64,000 bases of DNA from assembly GCF_040436405.1 (NCBI RefSeq), contig NZ_AP031575.1:686501-750500 (forward strand). Direction: 5' to 3'. Made by a program: the position numbers and the translations under genes. Positions 46,017-54,226 of the stretch are shown piece by piece; position 1 is the first letter of the stretch; each line of letters starts with the position of its first letter. Below the pieces are notes generated by a model, which did no database searches, was not told the origin of the DNA, and saw nothing but the letters and a program-made list of their open reading frames with translations. The DNA comes from Marinomonas sp. THO17 (GTDB lineage: Bacteria > Pseudomonadota > Gammaproteobacteria > Pseudomonadales > Marinomonadaceae).

Positions 46017-47111
46017 ATGAAAGAAAAAGGACAGATGAATATGGATGCTTCTCAAGCGCCTGACAGTGCGCACGCGAACCAACAAACCATAAGTCATTAT
46101 CAAGACACGGCCTATAACTCGCAACATTTTCTACCTCAGAAACCGCGTCAAGAACAAGGCTTTTTACGCCGCATGATAACTCGTGGGCAACACTTTTCCT
46201 TCAGTGAAACCACGGCCAGCATCACGGTTAAGGGACTGGACGATCTCACGCCATCTGCATTTGCAATAAACGAAAACAGCCCAAAGCCCAGCTATTGGAA
46301 CGAAACCAGCTTAAACGGTGAAGCCTTAAGCGGTTGGTCTCAAGTGTATATGGTAATCGCCAGTCTCGCAGCAGGGTGCTTAATGATAGCATTGCCTTTG
46401 TTTTATACAATTTGCTTAATAGGACTTTTTTTGGGTAAAGGGGGAGTTGCTTTTGGCTGGCATGATGGCTGGAAAGATATATTTATTGGAACAACTCTGT
46501 ACGCCACCTTACCCTGTTTGTTGATTTACGGGCACTTTCGTCTTGTTAATGCGGGTTATTTTTTTCTCGCCCCTTTTCTCAAGGCCAGACGAGTCTTTGA
46601 GCTCAACCGCACCACGGGCATGGTGACCCTGTTTAAAAAGGGCAAACCTTTTTTCACCCATCCTTTTATTGAGTTTGACTGTGTGCTCATGTCGTCCCCC
46701 ACTCAACAAGGCTTGCTGAACTATTCTTTAACTCTGATTCACCGCTACCAAAATTATTCCGTGGGGGTGCCCATCAGTGGTTCCATGGGAGCCAATCATA
46801 AAGTCATCGAATATTTACGCTTTTGGAACATGGTACAACGCTTCATGGACATCAGCCAGCCTTTGCCCGACATCTTGGTCTTAGAACCAGCCCGACTGCG
46901 AGACCCCACCACCATCGCCTACGACAAAGAACATGGCCGCGATCCTCGCTACTGGCGCGACATGACGGACGAAGAGTTTGCCCACAGAATGAAAGCCATC
47001 GAAGGCGAACAACGCAACACCCCAGCCACAGGCAAGGCGATTGATATTTTCAAAGGCCCAAACAGCAAGACCTCGGCTCGAAAAAAGCCAACAAATAAAA
47101 AGAAGAAATAA
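46017..47111 (+). CDS. Immunity membrane protein, copy 3 (type b-x-q)
   Basis: A 364-residue copy with block b (DDLTPSAFAINENSPKPSYW...ASLAAGCLMIA), block x identical to copy 1 even at silent sites, and block q (LLIYGHFRLVN). Block x shared with copy 1 inside otherwise different surroundings is direct evidence of gene conversion or unequal crossing-over within the array. Confidence 0.75.
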   Translation: MKEKGQMNMDASQAPDSAHANQQTISHYQDTAYNSQHFLPQKPRQEQGFLRRMITRGQHFSFSETTASITVKGLDDLTPSAFAINENSPKPSYWNETSLNGEALSGWSQVYMVIASLAAGCLMIALPLFYTICLIGLFLGKGGVAFGWHDGWKDIFIGTTLYATLPCLLIYGHFRLVNAGYFFLAPFLKARRVFELNRTTGMVTLFKKGKPFFTHPFIEFDCVLMSSPTQQGLLNYSLTLIHRYQNYSVGVPISGSMGANHKVIEYLRFWNMVQRFMDISQPLPDILVLEPARLRDPTTIAYDKEHGRDPRYWRDMTDEEFAHRMKAIEGEQRNTPATGKAIDIFKGPNSKTSARKKPTNKKKK

Positions 47112-47180
47112 CGCAAAATAAATAATGAGGTTGCAAAAATGCAAACCAAGCCATACCCAGTAGAATATAAGCAGCAATAG

Positions 47181-48275
47181 ATGAAAGAAAAAGGACAGAT
47201 GAATATGGATGCTTCTCAAGCGCCTGACAACGCGCGCACAAATCAGCAAACCATAAGTCATTATCAAGACACGGCGTATAACTCACAACATTTTCTACCT
47301 CAGAAACCGCGTCAAGAACAAGGCTTTTTACGCCGCATGATAACTCGTGGGCAACACTTTTCCTTCAGTGAAACCACGGCCAGCATCACGGTTAAGGGAC
47401 TGGACGATCTCACGCCATCTGCATTTGCAATAAACGAAAACAGCCCAAAGCCCAGCTATTGGAACGAAACCAGCTTAAACGGTGAAGCCTTAAGCGGTTG
47501 GTCTCAAGTGTATATAGTAATCGCCAGTCTCGCAGCAGGGTGCTTAATGATAGCATTGCCTTTGCTATATTGTATTTTTTTATTAGGACTATTTTTTGGG
47601 AAAAGTAGCATAGCGGACGGTTGGGATCGGATATACGCTGATATTTTTTTAGGGCTTACCCTATACGCCACCTTACCCTGTTTGTTGATTTACGGGCACT
47701 TTCGTCTTGTTAATGCGGGTTATTTTTTTCTCGCCCCTTTTCTCAAAGCCAGACGAGTCTTTGAGCTCAACCGCACCACGGGCATGGTGACCCTGTTTAA
47801 AAAGGGCAAACCTTTTTTCACCCATCCTTTTATTGAGTTTGACTGTGTGCTCATGTCGTCCCCCACTCAACAAGGCTTGCTGAACTATTCTTTAACTCTG
47901 ATTCACCGCTACCAAAATTATTCCGTGGGGGTGCCCATCAGTGGTTCCATGGGAGCCAATCATAAAGTCATCGAATATTTACGCTTTTGGAACATGGTAC
48001 AACGCTTCATGGACATCAGCCAGCCTTTGCCCGACATCTTGGTCTTAGAACCAGCCCGACTGCGAGACCCCACTACCATCGCCTACGACAAGGTACATGG
48101 CCGCGATCCTCGCTACTGGCGCGACATGACGGACGAAGAGTTTGCCCACAGAATGAAAGCCATCGAAGGCGAACAACGCAACACCCCAGCCACAGGCAAG
48201 GCAATTGATATTTTCAAAGGCCCAAACAGCAAGACCTCGGCTCGAAAAAAGCCAACAAATAAAAAGAAGAAATAA
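47181..48275 (+). CDS. Immunity membrane protein, copy 4 (type b-z-q)
   Basis: A 364-residue copy with block b as in copy 3, block z (LYCIFLLGLFFGKSSIADGW, then DRIYADIFLGLT) and block q. Apart from the block exchange it is nearly identical to copy 3. Same leader frame and internal Shine-Dalgarno. Confidence 0.75.
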   Translation: MKEKGQMNMDASQAPDNARTNQQTISHYQDTAYNSQHFLPQKPRQEQGFLRRMITRGQHFSFSETTASITVKGLDDLTPSAFAINENSPKPSYWNETSLNGEALSGWSQVYIVIASLAAGCLMIALPLLYCIFLLGLFFGKSSIADGWDRIYADIFLGLTLYATLPCLLIYGHFRLVNAGYFFLAPFLKARRVFELNRTTGMVTLFKKGKPFFTHPFIEFDCVLMSSPTQQGLLNYSLTLIHRYQNYSVGVPISGSMGANHKVIEYLRFWNMVQRFMDISQPLPDILVLEPARLRDPTTIAYDKVHGRDPRYWRDMTDEEFAHRMKAIEGEQRNTPATGKAIDIFKGPNSKTSARKKPTNKKKK

Positions 48276-48344
48276 CGCAAAATAAATAATGAGGTTGCAA
48301 AAATGCAAACCAAGCCATACCCAGTAGAATATAAGCAGCAATAG

Positions 48345-49439
48345 ATGAAAGAAAAAGGACAGATGAATATGGATGCTTCTCAAGCGCCTGACAGCACGCA
48401 TGTGAATCAACAAACCATAAGTCATTATCAAGACACGGCGTATAACTCACAACATTTTCTACCTCAGAAACCGCGTCAAGAACAAGGCTTTTTACGCCGC
48501 ATGATAACTCGTGGGCAACACTTTTCCTTTAGTGAAACCACGGATGCCATTACCACTCATGGGCTGGACGATCTCACGCCATCACAAAAAGCAGAAAATG
48601 AAAACAACCCAAACCCGAGCTACTGGAACGAAACCAGCTTAAACGGTGAAACCTTAAGCGGCTGGTCTCAGCTGTATATATTAATAGTAGGCATAGCAAA
48701 GATTTGCTTAATCGTCATGTTGCCTTTGCTATATTGTATTTTTTTATTAGGACTATTTTTTGGGAAAAGTAGCATAGCGGACGGTTGGGATCGGATATAC
48801 GCTGATATTTTTTTAGGGCTTACCCTATACGCCACCTTACCCTGTTTGTTGATTTACGGGCACTTTCGTCTTGTTAATGCGGGTTATTTTTTTCTCGCCC
48901 CTTTTCTCAAGGCCAGACGAGTCTTTGAGCTCAACCGCACCACGGGCATGGTGACCCTGTTTAAAAAGGGCAAGCCTTTTTTCACCCACCCTTTTATTGA
49001 GTTTGACTGTGTTCTCATGTCGTCCCCCACTCAACAAGGCTTGCTGAACTATTCTTTAACTCTGATTCACCGCTACCAAAATTATTCCGTGGGGGTGCCC
49101 ATCAGTGGTTCCATGGGAGCCAATCATAAAGTCATCGAATATTTACGCTTTTGGAACATGGTACAACGCTTCATGGACATCAGCCAGCCTTTGCCCGACA
49201 TCTTGGTCTTAGAACCAGCCCGACTGCGAGACCCCACTACCATCGCCTACGACAAGGAACATGACCGCGATCCTCGCTACTGGCGCGACATGACGGACGA
49301 AGAGTTTGCGCACAGAATGAAAGCCATCGAAGGCGAACAACGCAACACCCCAGCCACAGGCAAGGCGATTGATATTTTCAAAGGCCCAAACAGCAAGACC
49401 TCGGCTCGAAAAAAGCCAACGAATAAAAAGAAGAAATAA
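48345..49439 (+). CDS. Immunity membrane protein, copy 5 (type c-z-q)
   Basis: A 364-residue copy with a third N-terminal block c (DAITTHGLDDLTPSQKAENE...IVGIAKICLIVML) joined to blocks z and q as in copy 4. It is the last unit. Only its C-terminal flank (CTCAAGATAAATAATCAAG) departs from the other units before P6 begins. Confidence 0.75.
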   Translation: MKEKGQMNMDASQAPDSTHVNQQTISHYQDTAYNSQHFLPQKPRQEQGFLRRMITRGQHFSFSETTDAITTHGLDDLTPSQKAENENNPNPSYWNETSLNGETLSGWSQLYILIVGIAKICLIVMLPLLYCIFLLGLFFGKSSIADGWDRIYADIFLGLTLYATLPCLLIYGHFRLVNAGYFFLAPFLKARRVFELNRTTGMVTLFKKGKPFFTHPFIEFDCVLMSSPTQQGLLNYSLTLIHRYQNYSVGVPISGSMGANHKVIEYLRFWNMVQRFMDISQPLPDILVLEPARLRDPTTIAYDKEHDRDPRYWRDMTDEEFAHRMKAIEGEQRNTPATGKAIDIFKGPNSKTSARKKPTNKKKK

Positions 49440-49499
49440 CTCAAGATAAATAATCAAGTGGTAAAAATTCACTTTAAAAGTATTTATAAGGACAACACC

Positions 49500-49916
49500 A
49501 TGCCCCTAGTTTGCATCGACGGAACGACCGTTGCCATCAGTGTGGATGGCCCACAGGTATTAGCGAAAACCTCGGATACCGTGCCATCTTCCACGCAAAA
49601 CACCTTAAAAGTAGGGGGTAAATCCGCCCTCTTAGAAGCCGATGTGGCCGACTGGCTGGCAGGCTATGCAACCGACTACGACAACCCACCCTATGCTGGA
49701 GGCAAAGCACAGGGAGATTCCATTACGGGCGTGTCGGCCCTAACCGTTAACTCCGTCTCCAGTGCGGAAATCGTCAAAAGTGATACCGTATTCAACGCTA
49801 CCTTAAGCGTCACCACACCCGGTGATGGCCCAAACGGCTCCAAAGACCCAGTATCCACCATCAACATCATTGTGGAAATCACCGACCCTGCACAGACGCA
49901 GTTGAAGGCCACCTGA
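49500..49916 (+). CDS. P6: sixth copy of the 138-aa cassette-joint protein
   Basis: A copy of P with Val for Ala in SALTVNSVSS. The frame is open 14 codons upstream, but the ATG at 49500 with the same upstream AAGGACAACACC as P2, P3 and P5 is the true start. It closes the array behind the immunity repeat. Confidence 0.7.
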   Translation: MPLVCIDGTTVAISVDGPQVLAKTSDTVPSSTQNTLKVGGKSALLEADVADWLAGYATDYDNPPYAGGKAQGDSITGVSALTVNSVSSAEIVKSDTVFNATLSVTTPGDGPNGSKDPVSTINIIVEITDPAQTQLKAT

Positions 49917-50053
49917 TTGGAAGGTGGCTTAATGGGGAAAGCGGTTAAGCTTGAAATAAGTATTTGCAGTGATATTTGCTTCATCATGCTAGAGAATACA
50001 AACAGGCGCACCAAGGGCCGGGCTTTAACGGCTTTTTAAAGAGACTGTTTCGC
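49917..50053 (+). repeat. Joint sequence after P6 with a truncated vgrG scar
   Basis: The same joint as after P3 and P5, through ACCAAGGGCCGGGCTTTAAC and the short insert, but vgrG homology stops at about 50053 (GACTGTTTCGCAG) and unrelated sequence with a terminator follows. It looks like the remnant of a cassette lost from the right end or the ancestral right border. Confidence 0.7.
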
Positions 50054-50096
50054 AGGCCAAGCCTTACAAGATTAGAAACCAGTCTACTTGTCCTAA

Positions 50097-50137
50097 GGCC
50101 CAGTTTTGATTGCCACTCAAAACTGGGCCTTTTTCTT
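50097..50137 (+). terminator. Rho-independent terminator closing the effector array
   Basis: A perfect 13-bp stem, GGCCCAGTTTTGA (50097-50109) with TCAAAACTGGGCC (50117-50129), a 7-nt loop and a TTTTTCTT tail. No comparable terminator was found between hcp and this point, which fits one long read-through transcript across the array. Confidence 0.9.
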
Positions 50138-50460
50138 AGGAGTACTTTTTTCATCACTTACTCAGTAAACGGCCCTAAAACTATAAATGACACAATGCAA
50201 ATGTAAACTAATTGTCAAGATAATGATTTAAGCATCCTATTTTATGCATCTGAATGTCATACATCATACACTCGGAACAAGTTTGCTGGTTGATTGTCAA
50301 AGAAAATGCGTTTCTTGCCAACGAATCCCATTGACCAAAAAGCCTTCTAGTCTTCAATATGAGATCTGAAGCAAATTGAAAGATAAAGGTTGTTGTCGGC
50401 CATCATTAAATAGCAATGGCAAGACACAATCGAGGTTTAGCAAAGAAAAACGAGGTTGTT
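50138..50460. other. Non-coding gap after the array
   Basis: About 320 bp, AT-rich, without a convincing gene. It should contain the promoter of the DUF6279-like lipoprotein gene, but no clear -35/-10 pair stands out. No repeat shared with the array was seen. Confidence 0.4.
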
Positions 50461-51303
50461 ATGAAAAAAACAAGGTTACCCTTGATCATAGTGTTCAGTT
50501 TTTTGTTAAGTGCTTGTTCCACCTCCTTTGTTTATAACAATCTAGATTGGCTGCTCTATTGGTATTTAGATGATTACATTACGCTAACGGCGGAGCAAAA
50601 ATCCCAGTTAGACGACCGTGTAGAAACATGGCAAGCATGGCATCGCGCAGTAGAATTACCCAAATACCAACAGCAAATCGATCAACTCAGAAACCAATTG
50701 CAATCAGGCCCACTAGACCAACAAGCTTGGCTCCTTGTGTTTGATGAGGTGCAACAAAGCGCCAAACGCTTACGCGAAAAAATTGCCCCGGAGCTTGCCG
50801 AGCTCGCCAAACAGTTATCCCCTGCGCAAGTAGAGGAACTCTTAACAGAGTGGCAAAAAAACACCCAGGAACGAATCGAAAGACGCACCAATAGCAGCCC
50901 AGAAGAACGTTTGGCGGAACGTCAAGAAGAGCGCATTGAAGAAATCGAAGACAATCTAGGCAAACTGACCCCAGAGCAAAAGGACATAGTGAGCTCACAT
51001 ATCAAAAAGTTAAAATCCACTTTTGAGTATCGAACCGCTTACCAAACGAGACTGCAAGGCATTGTTAAAGACCTATTTAATCATCCCGAGGACGAGAACT
51101 TCAGTAGCCAACTCAGTGCCTTGATCATAGACCCAAATCAATACAAAACAGCAGAACATACCGCCCTATCAGAACAAAATAAAATTCAATACGCGCAAAT
51201 GATGGCCGATCTTAACCTTACGTTAAGCACTAAGCAGAAACAAAAACTGGATGAAAGCTTGGCTGACCTTAGCCAAACGATTCAGGCTCTGGTAGAAGAT
51301 TGA
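50461..51303 (+). CDS. DUF6279-family lipoprotein
   Basis: A 280-residue lipoprotein: signal peptide and lipobox LLSAC, then the family hallmark SFVYNNLDWLLYWYLDDYITL and a long, charged helical domain rich in Q, E, R and K. The ATG at 50461 (MKKTRLPLII) is chosen because it starts the signal peptide; the frame continues 15 codons upstream. DUF6279 proteins are widespread gammaproteobacterial lipoproteins of unknown function. No link to T6SS is evident, so it probably marks ordinary chromosome between the array and the cargo region. Confidence 0.85.
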   Translation: MKKTRLPLIIVFSFLLSACSTSFVYNNLDWLLYWYLDDYITLTAEQKSQLDDRVETWQAWHRAVELPKYQQQIDQLRNQLQSGPLDQQAWLLVFDEVQQSAKRLREKIAPELAELAKQLSPAQVEELLTEWQKNTQERIERRTNSSPEERLAERQEERIEEIEDNLGKLTPEQKDIVSSHIKKLKSTFEYRTAYQTRLQGIVKDLFNHPEDENFSSQLSALIIDPNQYKTAEHTALSEQNKIQYAQMMADLNLTLSTKQKQKLDESLADLSQTIQALVED

Positions 51304-51480
51304 GAGGTTCTATTATTACGACAGTCACTGTTTCGGCCATTAACAGTAATGCTATTAGCGAGTACAGCCATTACTGATGTTCGTGCCTTGCTTTAACAAG
51401 ACGACAAAATCGGCAATTGAAATCGTTTAGCGCCATTTAGCGCAAGAGAGCTCCTCATTTTTTGGGGCTTAGAAACGACA

Positions 51481-51502
51481 AAGCCCATCGGATGATGGGC
51501 TT
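51481..51502 (-). terminator. Terminator after the 98-aa lipoprotein gene
   Basis: AAGCCCATC pairs with GATGGGCTT around a 4-nt loop. It lies 49 bp beyond the minus-strand gene at 51551. The same stem and the flanking CTCATTTT...TTAGAAACGA sequence recur at 54153 and 55075. Confidence 0.7.
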
Positions 51503-51550
51503 AGTTTTGCTAGCTTAGCAGCAATAGACAACGTCTGTTACCAATGGTAT

Positions 51551-51847
51551 TTAAATACCCAGTTTTTTCTGGACATCACAAGTCATTGACGCCTGCCGAA
51601 TGGCTTTTTTCCTTACTTCTTCAGCGTTATTCATGTCTTTCGCAATATTATAATTTTTAAACATTGTCTCTTCCCACTTTGAACGTGTTTCGGCAGAGCT
51701 ATCATCACCTACTTTTTGGTCAATCACCGAATTCAAATAGGGAACGCAGTCTTTTTCATACATTGATACATAAGTTTCGATAGACATACTAGAACAAGCT
51801 GTTGCAAAAACCATCACAGATAATACTAAACCAAGTTTTTTCATCAT
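51551..51847 (-). CDS. Small lipoprotein, 98 aa, unknown
   Basis: A short secreted protein with a lipobox-like ATAC (Cys at about residue 18) after a hydrophobic signal. The mature part has two further cysteines (KDCVPY and MTCDVQ) that could form a disulphide. No family recognised. It has its own terminator, and behind that lies a degenerate copy of the sequence that precedes the phage gene-U-like fragment at 55040. It is one of several small cargo lipoproteins in this zone and might be a periplasmic immunity protein, but nothing proves this. Confidence 0.6.
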   Translation of the reverse strand: MMKKLGLVLSVMVFATACSSMSIETYVSMYEKDCVPYLNSVIDQKVGDDSSAETRSKWEETMFKNYNIAKDMNNAEEVRKKAIRQASMTCDVQKKLGI

Positions 51848-51933
51848 TCCTTCACATCAAAACAAGTAGTTACATATTTAGGAAAAGAATAAAATAGATA
51901 GTTCATTCTCTTTATCTGAACTCAAAATTGCTC

Positions 51934-52302
51934 TTATTGTGAATATGTCTTATTGATAAAATGATCCGTTTCTGAGGAATAATAGCGATTCTGATATTTG
52001 TGTAAGCACTCCGTTTCTAATGATTTATTCTCATTTTCACATGTTGAGATTAACTTATCTTCATTGTACAAAAGGTAATAGGTTTCCATAGAATCCACCG
52101 CTCGCTCCGCACGACTATTACATAAGGTAGTCACGTCTTTCGTACTGTATTTTTGCGTCATACTGGGTGAATTTTGACAGGCTGCTTTTATTTCATTTTG
52201 ATAGACCGTCATGTCAACTTTTTGCTGTTTAGTCAAACCACTACCAACACAACCAGCTAACATAACAAGACTAAAACCGAATACAATTGATCGCACGAAC
52301 AT
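51934..52302 (-). CDS. Small lipoprotein, about 122 aa, unknown
   Basis: Begins MFVRSIVFGFSLVMLAGC, a clear lipoprotein signal. The ATG at 52302 has AAGGA 6 nt upstream; the GTG two codons earlier is too close to it. The mature part contains several cysteines (KAACQN, TTLCNS, STCENE, ETECLH), suggesting a disulphide-bonded periplasmic domain. Not recognised. It lies upstream of the 98-aa lipoprotein on the same strand, 86 bp apart, possibly co-transcribed. Confidence 0.6.
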   Translation of the reverse strand: MFVRSIVFGFSLVMLAGCVGSGLTKQQKVDMTVYQNEIKAACQNSPSMTQKYSTKDVTTLCNSRAERAVDSMETYYLLYNEDKLISTCENENKSLETECLHKYQNRYYSSETDHFINKTYSQ

Positions 52303-52623
52303 TTTCACTCCTTAACAACAAAAACTAACTGAATCAATGATATGGTTTTAACAATATCACCTCATCTAAGCAAGCCTTTTCCAAGCTAGGCTGGAATATG
52401 ACTAGCTTGTTCGTTTTACCGCTAAATAACACTGCCGCTTAACCTTGTTAGGCTTACCTTATTAAAAAGAAAGCTGAGAGCTTTAGGTTTGACTTTTATC
52501 AAAGAAAATACGGATGGCTTTAATCTTGTGAATAAACTCATGCAAGAATTTCACAGGAAAACCATCAAGCCCTTGATATGACTGAGTATAAAAAATGACT
52601 ATCCTATTGCGATAGAAGTTTTG
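52303..52623 (-). other. Gap with a degenerate copy of the recurring RNFVDF-gene fragment
   Basis: No intact gene. On the minus strand about 52590-52480 reads VKFLHEFIHKIKAIRIFF, weakly matching SEITDMIQAIRPLLEK in the fragment at 55932. The following nucleotides (CAGCTTTCTTT then AAGG) also align. It is probably an older, decayed copy. Confidence 0.35.
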
Positions 52624-52875
52624 CTAAGTGTTAGTAAAGTCTGATTTTTCAAAGACGCCATAAGGCAATTTGTCCACGTACTTATTCTTATCCCAAGAAA
52701 TAGAACTGCCAGAGCCAATATTGGCAATAGTGGTAAAGTAAGGCCCTTGCCCACCACCAGGTAAAATCCGCGTCTTGATCTTAGAGTCAATACTGCTCAT
52801 TGGCGTACTGTCATTGTTCAGAGAATATCCGCTGAGTAAGAATACACTGGTTAGACGCTTCACAATCGCCCCCAT
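52624..52875 (-). CDS. Possible broken lipoprotein gene, 83 aa
   Basis: Starts MGAIVKRLTSVFLLSG and then has Tyr where a lipobox Cys would be expected (LLSGY). The remainder (DSKIKTRILPGGGQGPYFTT) is not recognised with confidence, though it vaguely recalls small YceK-like lipoproteins. There is no strong Shine-Dalgarno. It may be a decaying gene. Confidence 0.3.
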   Translation of the reverse strand: MGAIVKRLTSVFLLSGYSLNNDSTPMSSIDSKIKTRILPGGGQGPYFTTIANIGSGSSISWDKNKYVDKLPYGVFEKSDFTNT

Positions 52876-53033
52876 AATGGATTGAATAAAGGGTTAAAGA
52901 AGACTAATTAATTCAATTGTAAAAACATCATTAAATATTCTTTTGGCATTTTTTAGCTCTCACCCTATAAAAACAAATCACATATGGAAAAACTCTCCTA
53001 CACTTTTTATACAAGTCATAAGGAGAGAAAAAA

Positions 53034-53930
53034 ATGTCTCGCTGGATTGTATTTGTTCTCATTACCTTCCCTTTTACTACTTTTGCAAGCTATTACGATG
53101 GCACTGAAGGTCTAATAGGGGACGCTTTAAAAGCCAAGCTCCATTCGATAATAGATGGCCATACGCCTCTCAAATATACGCAAAGTGGAAACGATAATTG
53201 GTACGATGGGGAAAAGATGGATGTGTGGGAAGCATTAGTATACACAGACTCAGCCTGCCCAGATGAAGCACCTAAATGTGGTCTAGTTCAAATGCTGTAT
53301 CTCGATGAAGTCAGAAGCATTGACCAGGCGAACCGAGGCAAGTCTAAACACGACTCTTGGGATCGAGAACACGTGTGGCCGACTTCACGAGGGTTTAAAA
53401 AACAAAGCCAAGATGGTTATACCGACTTACATCACATTCGTCCTGCCGATCGCAATATAAACGGTGCTCATAGCAACTATGGTTACGATGAAGGTGGTGT
53501 CCCCTTCTATGACACCTTAGCGGATGGCAGCAAAGTTCTTAGTGGTACATACGTAGACAAAATCAATGAATCCTTCGAACCAAGCGATAAAGCCAAAGGC
53601 CAAATCGCACGTATGATTTTCTACATGGCAACACGCTATGAAAAAGGCGACAACGCCTCACCAGAAAACATGCCGGATTTAATCATATTAGACAGTAACG
53701 AAAAACAGAGCGGTAAACCAAGCATTGGCGACCTTTGCACCCTGGTTGAATGGAATTATGAATTTGCCGTCTCCGACTTTGAAAAAAGACGAAATGATCG
53801 GATAGAAGAACTGCAAGGCAACCGAAATCCCTTTATCGATCATCCTGAGTTTGTGGGTTTAATATGGGCCAGTAAATGCCCATCGCATGATATGAATAAG
53901 CGACCCAATGATACATTAATAATATTTTGA
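53034..53930 (+). CDS. Endonuclease I family extracellular/periplasmic nuclease
   Basis: A 298-residue exported nuclease with a signal peptide (cleavage near TFA-SYYDG). The catalytic DNA-binding core is unmistakable: WDREHVWPTSRGF near residue 118, DLHHIRPADRNINGAHSN near 140, and GNRNPFIDHPEFV near 265. Relatives (EndA, Vvn, Dns) degrade DNA outside the cytoplasm for nutrient use or competence control. AAGGAGAG lies before the ATG. It is the only plus-strand gene within the cargo zone and looks like an ordinary secreted enzyme, not a T6SS effector. Confidence 0.92.
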   Translation: MSRWIVFVLITFPFTTFASYYDGTEGLIGDALKAKLHSIIDGHTPLKYTQSGNDNWYDGEKMDVWEALVYTDSACPDEAPKCGLVQMLYLDEVRSIDQANRGKSKHDSWDREHVWPTSRGFKKQSQDGYTDLHHIRPADRNINGAHSNYGYDEGGVPFYDTLADGSKVLSGTYVDKINESFEPSDKAKGQIARMIFYMATRYEKGDNASPENMPDLIILDSNEKQSGKPSIGDLCTLVEWNYEFAVSDFEKRRNDRIEELQGNRNPFIDHPEFVGLIWASKCPSHDMNKRPNDTLIIF

Positions 53931-53936
53931 AACGAC

Positions 53937-54051
53937 TCAAATATTATAAGCCTGCCATTTTTTATACCGACAAACCGCGCCATTAAGCTCAGGGTTGAGC
54001 TCGAACAAAGCTTCCTCGGCTTCGTCGTCATTGCGGCCTAGACTCATCCAT
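53937..54051 (-). pseudogene. Fragment resembling a P2-like phage tail protein X
   Basis: The minus-strand frame reads IVWMSLGRNDDEAEEALFELNPELN before an unrelated end and stop at 53937. The GRxDDEAxxxLxELNPxL pattern resembles phage tail X proteins. No start or remainder is present. It lies behind a truncated gene-U-type start (ATGCGCCAAATGGCG near 54118), in the phage U-X order. Confidence 0.45.
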
Positions 54052-54066
54052 ACGATGTTGGAGATA

Positions 54067-54106
54067 GCGTTGCCCACTTCCCTATTAATGGGGAAGTGGG
54101 CAACGC
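54067..54106. repeat. Perfect 16-bp inverted repeat
   Basis: GCGTTGCCCACTTCCC (54067-54082) and its complement (54091-54106) flank an 8-nt AT-rich loop. No T-run follows on either side. It lies where the gene-U-like start breaks off, so it could be a recombination scar made by inverted duplication. Confidence 0.6.
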
Positions 54107-54152
54107 CATTTGGCGCATGGGATTCCTCATTTTATGGAGATTAGAAACGAAA

Positions 54153-54173
54153 AAGCCCATCAGGGATGGGCTT
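54153..54173 (-). terminator. Terminator after the lipoprotein gene at 54227
   Basis: AAGCCCATC (54153-54161) pairs with GATGGGCTT (54165-54173); on the minus strand the stem runs into TTTTTCG. It has the same sequence and flanks as at 55075. Confidence 0.8.
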
Positions 54174-54226
54174 GGGAATGTTTGATTTGGGCTGAGAGGT
54201 TAAGCGGGATTCAGCCTTAAACTCAA

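Larger units (their letters stand above)
43647..49466 (+). repeat. Five-unit tandem repeat of an immunity gene, 1164-bp period
   Basis: Five consecutive units start at 43647, 44811, 45975, 47139 and 48303, exactly 1164 bp apart. Each holds a 13-codon leader frame and a 364-codon gene. Flanks and the last 190 codons are almost invariant; the membrane region (codons ~75-178) varies by blocks. Confidence 0.95.

Noticed and set aside
43647-49466. Tandem 1164-bp units considered as an assembly artefact or CRISPR-like array
   Set aside because: Units differ in blocks at defined positions, so they are not a simple collapsed or expanded artefact; units contain full genes, not short spacers. An error in copy number remains possible.
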